A DNA stretch of 39,874 bases from Ignavibacteriales bacterium (GTDB lineage Bacteria; Bacteroidota; Ignavibacteria; Ignavibacteriales; Ignavibacteriaceae), in NCBI GenBank assembly GCA_016182615.1, contig JACPGF010000082.1, positions 1 to 39,874 of the forward strand, written 5' to 3'. A program made the translations under genes and the position numbers. Below the pieces are notes generated by a model, which saw only the letters and a list, made by a program, of their open reading frames with translations, had not been told where the DNA came from and did no database searches. Of the stretch, positions 16,377 to 24,926 are shown one piece after another (positions within the stretch are counted from its first letter, which is position 1; each line of letters opens with the position of its first letter).

Positions 16377-16812
16377 AATTTAGAGTTTTTGCTATTTTTT
16401 CCGGTTTAGTAATGTAAAATAGTATTTTGGCTTCATCATACATAGAGAATATATAACCATGATATGCAAAATAGCTATATAAATGAAATAAAGTGTGCTA
16501 TTTGTCAAGCGTTCAGGGTTTCTGTCCCATGTGGTTTCCGATAGCGGTTTAACTCAGCCCCAGACTTGAATTGTTTTTGAGTTGAAGTTGCGATGTTAGC
16601 TCAGCATGAATAGACACTCCTCATGTCGTGGTAATGAATAATTGAGAATTAAAAATGAATACTGGGGCAAAATTCAAAGTGTAAACCCGAGTGCTTTGTA
16701 TTAAAAATAAATTGTCAAGACACGAGGCCTTTTGCACGTTCTTATCTGTTTTGTTTTTGGAACACGCAAAAAACAGAATTTTCTGCAGTCGATTGCCGAA
16801 ATTCGTTTATAA
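16377..16812. other. Gene-free intergenic stretch
   Basis: Between the hybrid sensor start and the terminator of the YHS gene. AT-rich, with no open frame of note and no strong palindrome. The first 100 bp upstream of 16376 must hold the promoter of the sensor gene on the minus strand, but I see no clear consensus. Confidence 0.5.
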
Positions 16813-16849
16813 TAAAAAAAGGGATTAACCCCGTTTAAGGCTTAATCCC
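16813..16849 (-). terminator. Rho-independent terminator of the YHS-protein gene
   Basis: Read on the minus strand, GGGATTAA pairs with TTAATCCC around a 13-nt loop, followed by eight T residues. It lies about 50 bp after the stop of the gene ending at 16898. Confidence 0.85.
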
Positions 16850-16897
16850 TTCTTCGTACTGAAATGCTTTCGTCAGTTAAAAAGATAAAGGCAAATT

Positions 16898-17206
16898 TTA
16901 ATCTACGTATTTCTGTCCATCGGCACTGATGTGTTTCATATATTTTTCAGGATCTGCATTGAATTTTTTTACGCATTTCTTGCAGCAGAATCCAATGGTT
17001 TTTCCTTTATACTCAACAGTTTGAACTTTCGCATCAACGTCTTCTTCCATAACCGGGCAGACCTTGTTAAAAATAGTTTTTGCCGCTGCCGGTTTTACTG
17101 TTTCTTTTTTCGCGGCATCTTTTTTAACCGTTTTATCTTGAGCATTGGTTGTAAATAATAAACCGCTGATTGCTAACGCTAAAACTAAAACAACTAGTTT
17201 TTTCAT
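16898..17206 (-). CDS. Exported YHS/TRASH-type metal-binding protein
   Basis: 102 residues from the ATG at 17206, chosen because AAGGAT stands 8 nt upstream and the signal peptide MKKLVVLVLALAISGLLFTT begins there; the ORF track start adds 13 unlikely residues. A lysine/alanine-rich linker leads to VCPVMEEDVDAK, then YKGKTIGFCCKKCVKKF and DPEKYMKHI. This is the YHS/TRASH pattern, where Cys residues (CP.M ... CC..C) bind a heavy metal such as copper. Probably a periplasmic metal-binding or sensing protein. It lies 78 bp after the TonB_C gene on the same strand and shares its TAAGGATAC ribosome-site context, so it may belong to the ECF-sigma operon or have its own promoter. Confidence 0.85.
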   Translation of the reverse strand: MKKLVVLVLALAISGLLFTTNAQDKTVKKDAAKKETVKPAAAKTIFNKVCPVMEEDVDAKVQTVEYKGKTIGFCCKKCVKKFNADPEKYMKHISADGQKYVD

Positions 17207-17284
17207 GTATGTATCCTTAGTATTGATAAGTAAATGTATTTGCAATAAGATACATAACCTGCTAGTAATAAAAAAATACCAAAA

Positions 17285-17989
17285 CTATTGCAGTTTAAAC
17301 ATTACCGGGATGGCTATTTCTGCACGGACCGGTTTACCATTCTTTTTTGCCGGTGTAAATTTTGTTTCTTTTAACGCTTTTAACGCGGCCTCATCACAAC
17401 CTGAGCCGAGGCTTTTTATAACTTCACTTTTCTCAATCGAACCGTCTTCTGCAATAACAGCTTTCAAGACAACTTTTCCCTGAACATTGTTCTTTTTGGC
17501 TTCTTCGGGGTAAACTATTTTACTCATCAAAGAACCCATACCACCGACCGGGAATGGCTGTTCATCATTGGGGGGATATTTATCTTTGTCTGCCAGTTTG
17601 TACGCTATCGGGAATACCACTTTTACCTTAACCGGTTTACCTTTAACTTTGCCGGGCTTAAAAGCTATTGAAGTAACTGTTTCCAGTGCAGTGGCATTAA
17701 AAATATCGTTTTCACTTTTCAGTATGCTTGGCGATTCGACTTTGCCTTTTTCGTTGACCACGAACGAGACAAAAACTTTTCCCTCGATACCGGCACGCTT
17801 TGCCAGTTCAGGGTACACTATTTTAGCTGCAACGCTTTCCATGCCGCCCACGGGCTCGGGCATAACATCCGCGTTTACATAAACACTGTCTCCGCCTATT
17901 ATTTCTATCTCCGGCAAACTTGCTTGTACCGGATTGTTAAAAACCAGCAGTAACGGCAGTACGAATAAAATATTTTTCATTGTTTTCAT
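17285..17989 (-). CDS. Exported protein with two tandem TonB C-terminal domains
   Basis: 234 residues from the ATG at 17989, which has AAGGAT 7 nt upstream. The stop of the previous gene overlaps this ribosome site, suggesting translational coupling. After a signal peptide (about 1-24, ending NNPVQA) come two TonB_C domains: about 45-125 (VGGMESVAAKIVYPELAKRA...GKVFVSFVV) and about 140-234 (VGGMGSLMSKIVYPEEAKKN...GKVVLKAVI). Usual TonB proteins have one such domain anchored by an N-terminal helix and a Pro-rich linker. Here there is no linker, and the only hydrophobic segment looks cleavable, so coupling to ExbBD is unlikely. It is more probably a periplasmic or surface-binding protein controlled by the adjacent sigma/anti-sigma pair. 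Confidence 0.88.
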   Translation of the reverse strand: MKTMKNILFVLPLLLVFNNPVQASLPEIEIIGGDSVYVNADVMPEPVGGMESVAAKIVYPELAKRAGIEGKVFVSFVVNEKGKVESPSILKSENDIFNATALETVTSIAFKPGKVKGKPVKVKVVFPIAYKLADKDKYPPNDEQPFPVGGMGSLMSKIVYPEEAKKNNVQGKVVLKAVIAEDGSIEKSEVIKSLGSGCDEAALKALKETKFTPAKKNGKPVRAEIAIPVMFKLQ

Positions 17990-17999
17990 TTCAGTATCC

Positions 18000-18455
18000 T
18001 TAGTTGTTTGCAATATGAATTCTGTTATTGTTTTGCGAGGTTACCTGTATTGTCGGCAGCCCGTTCAAAAGCAAATCAATGGTTTGTTTCTGATTACTAA
18101 TTTCTATCATCGCGTGGTCAACCTCGCTGCGGTAGCTTTCTACCCGGTTAAAGAAAAACAGGAACATAACAAGCAATACGGCAGCGGCTGATATGGCGGT
18201 TACATAAACAGGCTGCAACAGCCCGTTAAAAATGGTGGCCGTGCGTTTACCCTGCACCCGTGAAAGGACTGCCTCGTCCAGTTCCGCGGGAAATGGGACT
18301 TCGGCCGCTTTAAGAGCCAGTGACAGCACTTGCCGCTCCTTAAAATACCTGCGGGCTTCGGCATCGTTTGCTAGTGTTGCAAACAAGTATTGTTCTTCTT
18401 CAGGGCTTAAAGCCCCGGTGGTATATGCATCAATTATGTTATAGATATCGTTCAT
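18000..18455 (-). CDS. Anti-sigma factor-like membrane protein
   Basis: 151 residues. The N-terminal cytoplasmic part (NIIDAYTTGALSPEEEQYLF) resembles the sigma-binding helices of anti-sigma factors, without a zinc-binding HxxxCxxC motif. A single transmembrane helix follows at about 82-103 (VYVTAISAAAVLLVMFLFFF), then a short periplasmic coiled-coil-like tail. It starts 12 nt after the ECF sigma stop and ends 10 nt before the TonB_C gene, so the three form one operon. Expected to hold the sigma factor inactive at the membrane until a periplasmic signal arrives. The signal cannot be read from the sequence; the neighbouring exported TonB_C and YHS proteins hint at envelope or metal stress. Confidence 0.82.
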   Translation of the reverse strand: MNDIYNIIDAYTTGALSPEEEQYLFATLANDAEARRYFKERQVLSLALKAAEVPFPAELDEAVLSRVQGKRTATIFNGLLQPVYVTAISAAAVLLVMFLFFFNRVESYRSEVDHAMIEISNQKQTIDLLLNGLPTIQVTSQNNNRIHIANN

Positions 18456-18467
18456 AGTTTTTTTCTT

Positions 18468-18989
18468 TTAATCAATTACCGGAATTAATTTTTTTGCCAA
18501 ACGGGTACGCGCCTTGAACAAACGGCTTTTTACCAGTTCCTCGTCTATTTGCAGCATCTCACCAATCTCGCGGTACGAAAAGCCGCCGTACTCACGCAGC
18601 AACAATGCATCCTTTTGTTCAAGCGGCAGGGTTTCAAGCTCCGCGCGGACAATTTCCCGCAGGTTATTCAGTTCGTACTGCAGCTCAACATTAGCGCTGC
18701 TGCCAGCCGCTACATGCTCAGCATCCTCCAGGCTGCTGCTGCCTGCATCCACCCGTTTTTTCCTGAAAAACGCGTATATCTCATTCCGTGTGCTTTTAAA
18801 CAGCCAGTATGAAATACTTTCCTTGCTGCGTATGCCGGGCAGATGCTCGAACAATTTCAGGAACACCGTTTGCACGATGTCATCGGTTACCATTTTATTG
18901 CTGCTCATCTTCAGGGCATAATTATACACTACCTGCTTGTAGCGGTGATAATAATTCAAAAACTCGTTTTGTTGGTTTTGCAGATTCAT
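18468..18989 (-). CDS. RNA polymerase sigma factor, ECF (sigma-70 family)
   Basis: 173 residues from the ATG at 18989. The ORF track start at 19028 would place the candidate promoter inside the gene, so I prefer the shorter form. Region 2 is clear: YYHRYKQVVYNYALKMSSN, then DDIVQTVFLKLFEHL and ISYWLFKSTRNEIYAFFRKK (-10 recognition). Region 4 has LPLEQKDALLLREYGGFSYR and EIGEMLQIDEELVKSRLFKAR (helix-turn-helix, -35 recognition). The linker is Ser/Ala-rich. It heads the sigma / anti-sigma / TonB_C operon and probably activates its own promoter. No Shine-Dalgarno, common in this phylum. Confidence 0.93.
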   Translation of the reverse strand: MNLQNQQNEFLNYYHRYKQVVYNYALKMSSNKMVTDDIVQTVFLKLFEHLPGIRSKESISYWLFKSTRNEIYAFFRKKRVDAGSSSLEDAEHVAAGSSANVELQYELNNLREIVRAELETLPLEQKDALLLREYGGFSYREIGEMLQIDEELVKSRLFKARTRLAKKLIPVID

Positions 18990-19010
18990 AATTTTTTGTA
19001 TTGTCTGTAT

Positions 19011-19041
19011 ATAAAGATGAGGAAACAAGCAAAAAGTTGCC
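19011..19041 (-). promoter_or_regulatory. Candidate ECF-type promoter of the sigma operon
   Basis: On the minus strand GGCAAC followed by TTTTT (19031-19041) stands 16 nt before CATCTTTAT (19011-19019). This is like the GCAAC-TTTTT ... CGTCTATA layout seen before ECF sigma genes in Bacteroidota. It would give a leader of about 20 nt before the ATG at 18989, consistent with autoregulation. Pattern matching by eye only. Confidence 0.5.
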
Positions 19042-19377
19042 AGGGGAAAAAGATTTATTTTTGTATTTCTTCTCTGCTCTGGAAATTTTAAGCTGTTATA
19101 ATTGAATAAAATGGTCGGTATAAATTGGTCTGCTCAGCCAATAGTAATTCATCATTAACTCAAACTGCAAAACGCAGTTTCTCATTTATGCACTATTCAA
19201 CCCAAATAAAATTAGCAAGAAAACTAATTTCTATATAAAAATAAGGCGTAACAAATGTGCGCCTATATTAAAACAGAAGTTACAGTTTCCTTAAAATTAA
19301 ATATCCTGTAAAAGTTTTCCGGTGGTAAATTCCCAGTCCATTTTACACCCTAACAGGCAAATAACCTTGGCAAAAAC
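19042..19377. other. Intergenic stretch with one small hairpin
   Basis: Between the ECF sigma promoter and the erythromycin-esterase-family gene. It holds a perfect 7-bp hairpin (AAACTGC / GCAGTTT, 19162-19180) without a T-run. No gene seen. Confidence 0.45.
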
Positions 19378-21147
19378 TTAGTCTTTCCTTTTCCTGAAAC
19401 AGGCCGTCGGTTCTGTTTTCTCAAAATAGACGATGGCATCGAAATCCTGTGCTATTTTTGTTGGATAGAACGCCTCATCCACTGGAGTGGCGCCGATAGA
19501 TCTGAATCCGATATAATCTTGGACTAACCAAGCAAAGGGGCTGTTCGTAAATTTTCTCAGGTCAATAATCAACTGCTCTTTACCAGCATTATGAAGTATC
19601 CATTCAAATGAACCGGGCTGAGGCAGTGAAGTTGAATAGTTATTTATGCCGTTCTTTCCAACGGCAGTATATTTGCCTTCAAAAAAGCCAAATCCAAAAA
19701 CAACCATTTCCTTTCCATACTTTTTATCTAAAAAGAAACCCATTGACCCTGTTTGAAAATTGCTTTTTGCCACATGCCCATTATGTGCCCACAATACTAT
19801 CTTTGCATCAGCACCCGAATGGTTTAATATCCACCCGGTGTTTACCGCCATACTTTCATCGCGGGAGGCAGAGCCCGGAATTTTATTTGTAATACACTGA
19901 ACAACAATTCTCGCATTCTGTATTGCCCAATCGACGGTATCTTTATCAACATACTCTTTGAATGACTTCTCTTTATTTTCCATGATACTCAATACTTCAG
20001 CAGCATAATTCAAAACCGGTTCATAAAGCTTTTTATCCGGTTTTATATTACTCTTCTTTTGTGTGGCATAATAAGCCAACACGCTATCGTAATTACTTTT
20101 TACTTGTTGTACATTGGTAGAATCATATCTGGCTAAAAAATTCAGGACGTTAGCCGCCGCGATATCCGGGGTTTGCATGTCAAAGCCCCAAAATTCAATT
20201 CTCCCTTTTTTGGACCTATTGAATTCCCGCATCCACTCGATCATATCCAAAACTTCCTGCGTGCTCCATGTCCAAAAATAAAGTCCTGCCAAGGCTTCCT
20301 TTGCAATCCCTTTACCATAAAGGATGTAGTCATTAACAGCTTTAGCTTCAGGCATATTTGCTTCGATAGCAAATACGGTAAAGCCGCACTCCTCTGCCAA
20401 GAATTTTGTCATCCGGTGTTTCATCTTAAAAAATTCGCTTGTACCATGAGTTCCCTCTCCCAATGAAACTATTTTTGCATTACCCACCATTTTTTTCAGA
20501 AAATGCAGGTCGCTGTTATCCTGCTTCGGGTCTGCGGAATTAAACATGCGAACATTCGATTGTAACCAGTTTCTTTGTTCACCTGTAAGCGAAAAAACCT
20601 TGGGTGGTATTTGTTCATAAACTTTTCCATCTAATTCTATTTGCAGATTATCAAACCATGCTTTTCCATCTCCTGCTAACAGAACTCCAAAAACAATGTT
20701 TTCGGGGTTTTCATCGATTTTTAACTCAATTGAGTATTTTTGCCAGCCGGTTGTGCCCTTTACGCCACGGTTTTGCATGTTGTCAAAATTTAAGATTCCG
20801 TTTTTGCCATCAACGCGCCACCACAAGCCCGCGAAACCAGTAGTTACAGCTTCGGTTTTTATATATCCCGTGTAACGGAGTGATTTGCCTTTTGCATCCT
20901 CAGTTTTAATTCCAATAGAAGCAACCCCAAAATCGCCCTCAGCATTTTTTTGTATACATAAACTGCTTTTACCCGTGAAAAATACGGCCGTATCAACTGA
21001 AACTTTGTATCCTTCGCCTGCCTGATACCATCCCTTTGCATTTCCTAAAGATGAATAATTCTCAAAATCCAAATTCAAAAACACTTGGGCTTGTATATTG
21101 CTTATAAAAAATGCGAGGAACAGCGAAAAGAATATAAAATTTTTCAT
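19378..21147 (-). CDS. Exported erythromycin-esterase-family hydrolase with N-terminal jelly-roll domain
   Basis: 589 residues. Signal peptide at 1-20 (MKNFIFFSLFLAFFISNIQA). Residues about 22-175 form a carbohydrate-binding-like jelly roll (FLNLDFENYSSLGNAKGWYQ...WFDNLQIELDG). The catalytic domain has the family hallmarks: VSLGEGTHGTSEFFKMKHRM (about 228-247), FAIEANMPEAKAVNDYIL, FWTWSTQEV with MIEWMREFN, and IVLWAHNGHVA. These correspond to the conserved His/Glu residues of EreA/EreB and succinoglycan-biosynthesis homologues. Clinical Ere enzymes open the macrolide lactone, but most environmental homologues have unknown ester or other substrates, and the added domain and export suggest a surface polymer rather than a drug. 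No neighbour clarifies the role. Confidence 0.88.
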   Translation of the reverse strand: MKNFIFFSLFLAFFISNIQAQVFLNLDFENYSSLGNAKGWYQAGEGYKVSVDTAVFFTGKSSLCIQKNAEGDFGVASIGIKTEDAKGKSLRYTGYIKTEAVTTGFAGLWWRVDGKNGILNFDNMQNRGVKGTTGWQKYSIELKIDENPENIVFGVLLAGDGKAWFDNLQIELDGKVYEQIPPKVFSLTGEQRNWLQSNVRMFNSADPKQDNSDLHFLKKMVGNAKIVSLGEGTHGTSEFFKMKHRMTKFLAEECGFTVFAIEANMPEAKAVNDYILYGKGIAKEALAGLYFWTWSTQEVLDMIEWMREFNRSKKGRIEFWGFDMQTPDIAAANVLNFLARYDSTNVQQVKSNYDSVLAYYATQKKSNIKPDKKLYEPVLNYAAEVLSIMENKEKSFKEYVDKDTVDWAIQNARIVVQCITNKIPGSASRDESMAVNTGWILNHSGADAKIVLWAHNGHVAKSNFQTGSMGFFLDKKYGKEMVVFGFGFFEGKYTAVGKNGINNYSTSLPQPGSFEWILHNAGKEQLIIDLRKFTNSPFAWLVQDYIGFRSIGATPVDEAFYPTKIAQDFDAIVYFEKTEPTACFRKRKD

Positions 21148-21384
21148 AAGTGTATTTTCTTCTTATTCTATGATTGGTTTTTAATTTTTACCCATCGTCC
21201 AAAAATTTGGATTAACAAAGCTTTATCAGACAAGGATTCCTTCGCTTTCAATGCGGTTCTTTAAAAACGGATTCATACTTTTCCTGAGGCGGACTATATC
21301 AACCCGGGTAAGAAAAATTGATTCAAGTTCTTCTTTAATATGAACAAAAACTAATTAAAAATTTTTGCACCTTATTGGCTTAAT

Positions 21385-22524
21385 TTAAAATATAATTTCT
21401 TCCTCAGTTTGGGACTTCTGGTCCGATTGTTCATTTGCAACTATAAATCTTGCTCTCGCTAATAGTTCATCAAAAGTGATTATCTCAGGGTTGTATATAT
21501 TTCGCCTGTAAAGTTCAAAAGTGGCAACACTAGTATCTGTAATGAGTTCTTCAGTCCTTCCTATAACTAAAATACCTTTTGGTTGAATTGTATGAATATT
21601 TAACGGGTGTAGAGTTCTATCATTTTGAGTATTTAGAGCAGTCTCTTGCCAAGTCTTGCAATTTACTTGTATTTGACTTACAGCTCCAGATAATTCTGAA
21701 CTTATTAAGCATGCCCCATTACGATAGATAAAAGGTTGACCTTTTTGATAGAAAAGAAGTTTAGTAAACGGTTTTTTTATTTCAACAAGACAAGTGAATT
21801 TCGCAGCAGCTATTGAAGAAAGTAAAAAATCACCCCTCTGAGTTCCTAATCCTGTATAATTAATACCTCCAATGTGTGGTTGATCAGACAAAACTGAATT
21901 GAACTGGTAATTCAACCCAAAACCAAACAACCATTGGTTACTCTGGAAGAATTTCTGCCAATAGGATTCGTCCAATTCCTCATCTGCAAGACTATTTTCG
22001 AACTCAGCCAAGGCTTCACTTCGTTCCTGTTGTATCCTTGCCCGAGATAAACGGGTTACTAAATTAGGGTTATTATCGACTAATTCCTTCCAAATCTCCT
22101 CACCGAAATCCTGTTCAAGAAGCTTCTGAACAAATAACTTTCTGTTTTCTGGAATACTCAAGATTTTACTTGCTTCTTCAACCACAAATTCCCTCTCGCC
22201 TAAAAAAACTCCTTTTTGGCTTAAGCAATATAATTGCTGCAATCCATCAAATAATCTTTTAAGTGGTGTACTTCGAAGATGTATTTTTATTCCATCTCCG
22301 GCTTTTAATCTTGTCAAATCTATCGCTTCAATATCCTCCCACTTATCATTTAGACCCTTTCTTTGGTGAATAATTGTACCACTTAATGTCTCACCTGTCG
22401 ATACTTTTACATCATTGATCTCTGCTCGGAATACTCTTCTAGTAGTTGCAGTCTCATCAATTATCAGTACTTGCTCCACTTTCGCAGAATTATAACTTGT
22501 GCTTCTTGTTGTCAATTTGCTCAT
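21385..22524 (-). CDS. Shedu anti-phage nuclease SduA (DUF4263)
   Basis: 379 residues. The N-terminal region (about 1-125) has the features of SduA N-domains: FRAEINDVKVSTGETLSGTI, then IIHQRK, LKAGDGIKIHLRSTPLKRLF and DGLQQLYCLSQKG. The DUF4263 PD-(D/E)xK nuclease domain begins with SYWQKFFQSNQWLFGFGL (about 188) and has the catalytic line-up RGDFLL (Asp about 231) and LVEIKKP (Glu about 247, Lys about 249), followed by AVSQIQVNCKTW. Shedu is a single-gene anti-phage defence nuclease. Here it is the last gene of an apparent operon: an unknown 127-aa protein ends 27 bp upstream. The ribosome site is GAGGA about 11 nt before the ATG. All motifs look intact. Confidence 0.88.
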   Translation of the reverse strand: MSKLTTRSTSYNSAKVEQVLIIDETATTRRVFRAEINDVKVSTGETLSGTIIHQRKGLNDKWEDIEAIDLTRLKAGDGIKIHLRSTPLKRLFDGLQQLYCLSQKGVFLGEREFVVEEASKILSIPENRKLFVQKLLEQDFGEEIWKELVDNNPNLVTRLSRARIQQERSEALAEFENSLADEELDESYWQKFFQSNQWLFGFGLNYQFNSVLSDQPHIGGINYTGLGTQRGDFLLSSIAAAKFTCLVEIKKPFTKLLFYQKGQPFIYRNGACLISSELSGAVSQIQVNCKTWQETALNTQNDRTLHPLNIHTIQPKGILVIGRTEELITDTSVATFELYRRNIYNPEIITFDELLARARFIVANEQSDQKSQTEEEIIF

Positions 22525-22551
22525 ATTTTCACTTTCCTCATTTTTAGCTTC

Positions 22552-22935
22552 CTATAGAAAAAGCAGTCCGGTTGCTCGAAACTTTTTATATGTGTTTGAG
22601 TTTATGTAAAAATTCTTATCAAAACTCACTCTCTCAAGTTTGATTTTTTGTGTACCCTCCAAACCAATTATTGAGCACAAATTCTGTTGCACAGTATCCA
22701 AACAGTCTGGGCAATTACTTAAGAAATATCCTGTAATCAAGCAATTCCCATGTATTTTTTTTATCGAAACTCGCTTCATTACCTCGAATATTGAAAAAAC
22801 ATTTAGGCTTTTAAAGTAGTGCACATCAGGAATACTAATTTCTTCTTTATCCGGTGTTTCCAGTACACATTTTTTTAGAGTCTTTAATTGTTTAGGATTT
22901 AATAAAATATCTCTATCTATAAGATTTTTTGACAT
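22552..22935 (-). CDS. Unknown small protein upstream of Shedu, Cys-containing
   Basis: 127 residues with a strong GAGGAGG ribosome site about 7 nt before the ATG, so certainly translated if transcribed. No signal peptide or membrane helix. Six cysteines include GNCL and NCPDC followed by NLC, which could bind metal, but spacing does not match a zinc finger I know. The middle reads SIFEVMKRVSIKKIHGNCLI, and the C-terminus RVSFDKNFYINSNTYKKFRA. It lies 27 bp before the Shedu gene and 51 bp after the six-TM protein gene, all on one strand. Not recognised; a role with Shedu (regulator, accessory or independent defence part) is inferred from position only. Confidence 0.7.
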   Translation of the reverse strand: MSKNLIDRDILLNPKQLKTLKKCVLETPDKEEISIPDVHYFKSLNVFSIFEVMKRVSIKKIHGNCLITGYFLSNCPDCLDTVQQNLCSIIGLEGTQKIKLERVSFDKNFYINSNTYKKFRATGLLFL

Positions 22936-22986
22936 TCTCTCGCCTCCTCGGTTGATATTAATTTATTTTGTGGTAGTGCTATCATC

Positions 22987-24357
22987 TTAAGTACTTTCAC
23001 GCTTATCATTCGCCAATAAAATAAACAATCCATGTTTTAGCTCTTCAATTTCTTTAAAAAGATCATTCATTTTTTTCTTATTAACATATATTTGTCCCTT
23101 ATTTTCAAGAAGATTTATTTCATATTTTCTTTCGACATCTTTTTTCTCTTCTGCTTTTTTTTTTTTTTTATTATAACAAATCGTTGCAGTAGTTTCTTTA
23201 GGATATTTATTTTTTTCCTCATTTTCCGTAGAATCGCTTTCCAAGTCATAAGCCAACGAAAAGAAGAATTCTATTCTCTCTTGTTTCTCAAGAAGTGCAA
23301 TATACTTAAGCTTGGGCAACACATTAACAGTATCATAAGTACCCATATAAGGCAAATCAGGATCGAACCGGACAGTAACATCATAAGCAGCACTTCCACC
23401 CGTGTTTTGTATAATAAGGTTAAGGAAGTCATAATTATCTTTATCAGGAGCAATTTTAACGCTAACCGCTGGTTCATTTATTCTTTTCGTTTCCTCGAGG
23501 GAACTTGCACTCGATTTCATGGAACGATATGCAAATATGACTGCAAAAATTGTAAAGATAGCTGCCAATGCGGTAGCTGCGCTACTAACTCTAATAAACC
23601 AATCTGTTGGATATTTATTTGATTCCATGATAAATAGTTGATTAACTAGTGTGACAATCACCGATGCTGCTATAATAGCAGCAATTAAAACATAGTCATT
23701 TTTCTTTTGCATTATTAAATCCCATTGATTGTTTATAAAAATCAAGTAGTGTTTAGGTTTAATATACTTCCTTCTTGTAAGTTTACTGCTGTAATACAAC
23801 GATGGTAGAGCAGTTAAAATTCCAAGTAATATGATCGAAAATTTCATGCCGACTGAATGACGCAGGTAAATGTTGCCGGTTTTATTGAAATATGAAATGA
23901 GCAGAATTAATTGACTAAAAACGAATACACCATAATAGGGTTGCAGAAAATCAGGGATCCAACTTATTATGCCTTTGGGTGATACAGTCGGGTCATAACT
24001 TTCGGGATAAATGTAATCTTCACCAAACACACCAGCCATTTTTCTAATTTTACCATTAACTATTTGATCCCTACGAAAATTATATGCTATTGTATTAACT
24101 TGCCATGCTCCAAAGAAAATTGAAGCCATAGCTATAATAACTGCATAATTGATTTGTTGTTCTTGCATAACAAAAACATAACCATATCCTAAAACTATTG
24201 AACCTAAAAATCCCAAGATTTTCTGAAATGATTGTTCTCTGATACGTTGATTTTCCGCAAATTGAGTGTGCCAATTGACTAATATTGGATATGTGAGATC
24301 CTTTAAACTTCCTTTTTTTTCTTCACTTCCGTCATTCGTAGAGCGATTTAATTCCAT
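22987..24357 (-). CDS. Six-TM membrane protein with Ig-like cytosolic domain, in Shedu operon
   Basis: 456 residues. A charged N-terminus (about 1-45) is followed by six predicted helices near 48-65, 71-88, 143-160, 170-192, 220-243 and 255-277. After RSMKSSASSLEETKRINEPA comes a beta-sandwich-like region (about 297-375) with LNLIIQNTGGSAAYDVTVRF, the 'independent membrane-protein plus NTGxxxAYDV domain' pattern seen in many uncharacterised membrane proteins. The C-terminal 70 residues are highly charged and contain five lysines encoded by a pure A15 run. No catalytic motif. The gene precedes the 127-aa protein and Shedu on the same strand. A membrane effector or sensor role in defence is possible but unproven. 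Confidence 0.75.
   Translation of the reverse strand: MELNRSTNDGSEEKKGSLKDLTYPILVNWHTQFAENQRIREQSFQKILGFLGSIVLGYGYVFVMQEQQINYAVIIAMASIFFGAWQVNTIAYNFRRDQIVNGKIRKMAGVFGEDYIYPESYDPTVSPKGIISWIPDFLQPYYGVFVFSQLILLISYFNKTGNIYLRHSVGMKFSIILLGILTALPSLYYSSKLTRRKYIKPKHYLIFINNQWDLIMQKKNDYVLIAAIIAASVIVTLVNQLFIMESNKYPTDWFIRVSSAATALAAIFTIFAVIFAYRSMKSSASSLEETKRINEPAVSVKIAPDKDNYDFLNLIIQNTGGSAAYDVTVRFDPDLPYMGTYDTVNVLPKLKYIALLEKQERIEFFFSLAYDLESDSTENEEKNKYPKETTATICYNKKKKKAEEKKDVERKYEINLLENKGQIYVNKKKMNDLFKEIEELKHGLFILLANDKREST
23155..23169. repeat. Homopolymer T15 (A15 on the coding strand) inside the six-TM gene
   Basis: Fifteen consecutive T on the plus strand encode five AAA lysine codons at about residues 397-401. 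Runs this long are prone to replication or transcription slippage. Loss or gain of one base would replace or truncate the last roughly 55 residues. Confidence 0.9.
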
Positions 24358-24401
24358 TTAATTCCATTCTTGTAACTATTCAAGGTAATTTTATTTAATA
24401 A

Positions 24402-24767
24402 TTAAAATCTTTTATCGTCCAGAAAACCGTTTGGCGGCTGAAAATTGAATTTTAATATTGTATCCAGGCGGTTTCCTACCACCTCAATACTTTCATGCTT
24501 TAATGAATCTGAAAGCCAGTTTGAGTAATTATTATCTCGTGGGAAATTCTTTAACCGGAGTGTAATTACGTTATAATCTTTAGACATATCTCTATAGAGA
24601 ATCTGATTGCCAGTGATTAGACGCTCACTGCCGCCATTTACACTTAGATAAAAATCCATGTTACACGTTGTTGGTCTTCTATTAGGTATTTGGGCAAACG
24701 CAATACCGTAGAGAAGCTCACAGAATACCAGAATTTTATAACTGCTGATTGATACTTTGCTCAGCAT
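24402..24767 (-). CDS. Small exported protein of unknown function
   Basis: 121 residues from the ATG at 24767, where GGGAAG stands 6 nt upstream and a signal-peptide-like segment (ISSYKILVFCELLYGIAFA) begins. The ORF track start at 24800 is a TTG overlapping a GGGAGG sequence and adds residues before the signal peptide. The mature part has GGSERLITGNQILYRD, then VITLRLKNFPRD and a short C-terminus rich in Asp, Lys and Phe. No family recognised. It ends 44 bp before the six-TM gene on the same strand and may be the first gene of the Shedu operon, or an unrelated gene that shares its promoter. Confidence 0.55.
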   Translation of the reverse strand: MLSKVSISSYKILVFCELLYGIAFAQIPNRRPTTCNMDFYLSVNGGSERLITGNQILYRDMSKDYNVITLRLKNFPRDNNYSNWLSDSLKHESIEVVGNRLDTILKFNFQPPNGFLDDKRF

Positions 24768-24926
24768 CGAATACTTCCCAATAATTAAACTACCTCCCAA
24801 ACGAGCCCTTAATTACTTTTGATAAAACGAGCATTAACTCTTTTATTTTAATATATTAATAAAAACTGAGATAAGAAATACTCATAAACCATGATATTTT
24901 GATTTAAAATTTCAAATCATTGCACG

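Noticed and set aside
19378-21147. Macrolide-resistance gene
   Set aside because: The family match is real, but the added export signal and jelly-roll domain and the absence of mobile context argue against calling it a resistance determinant.
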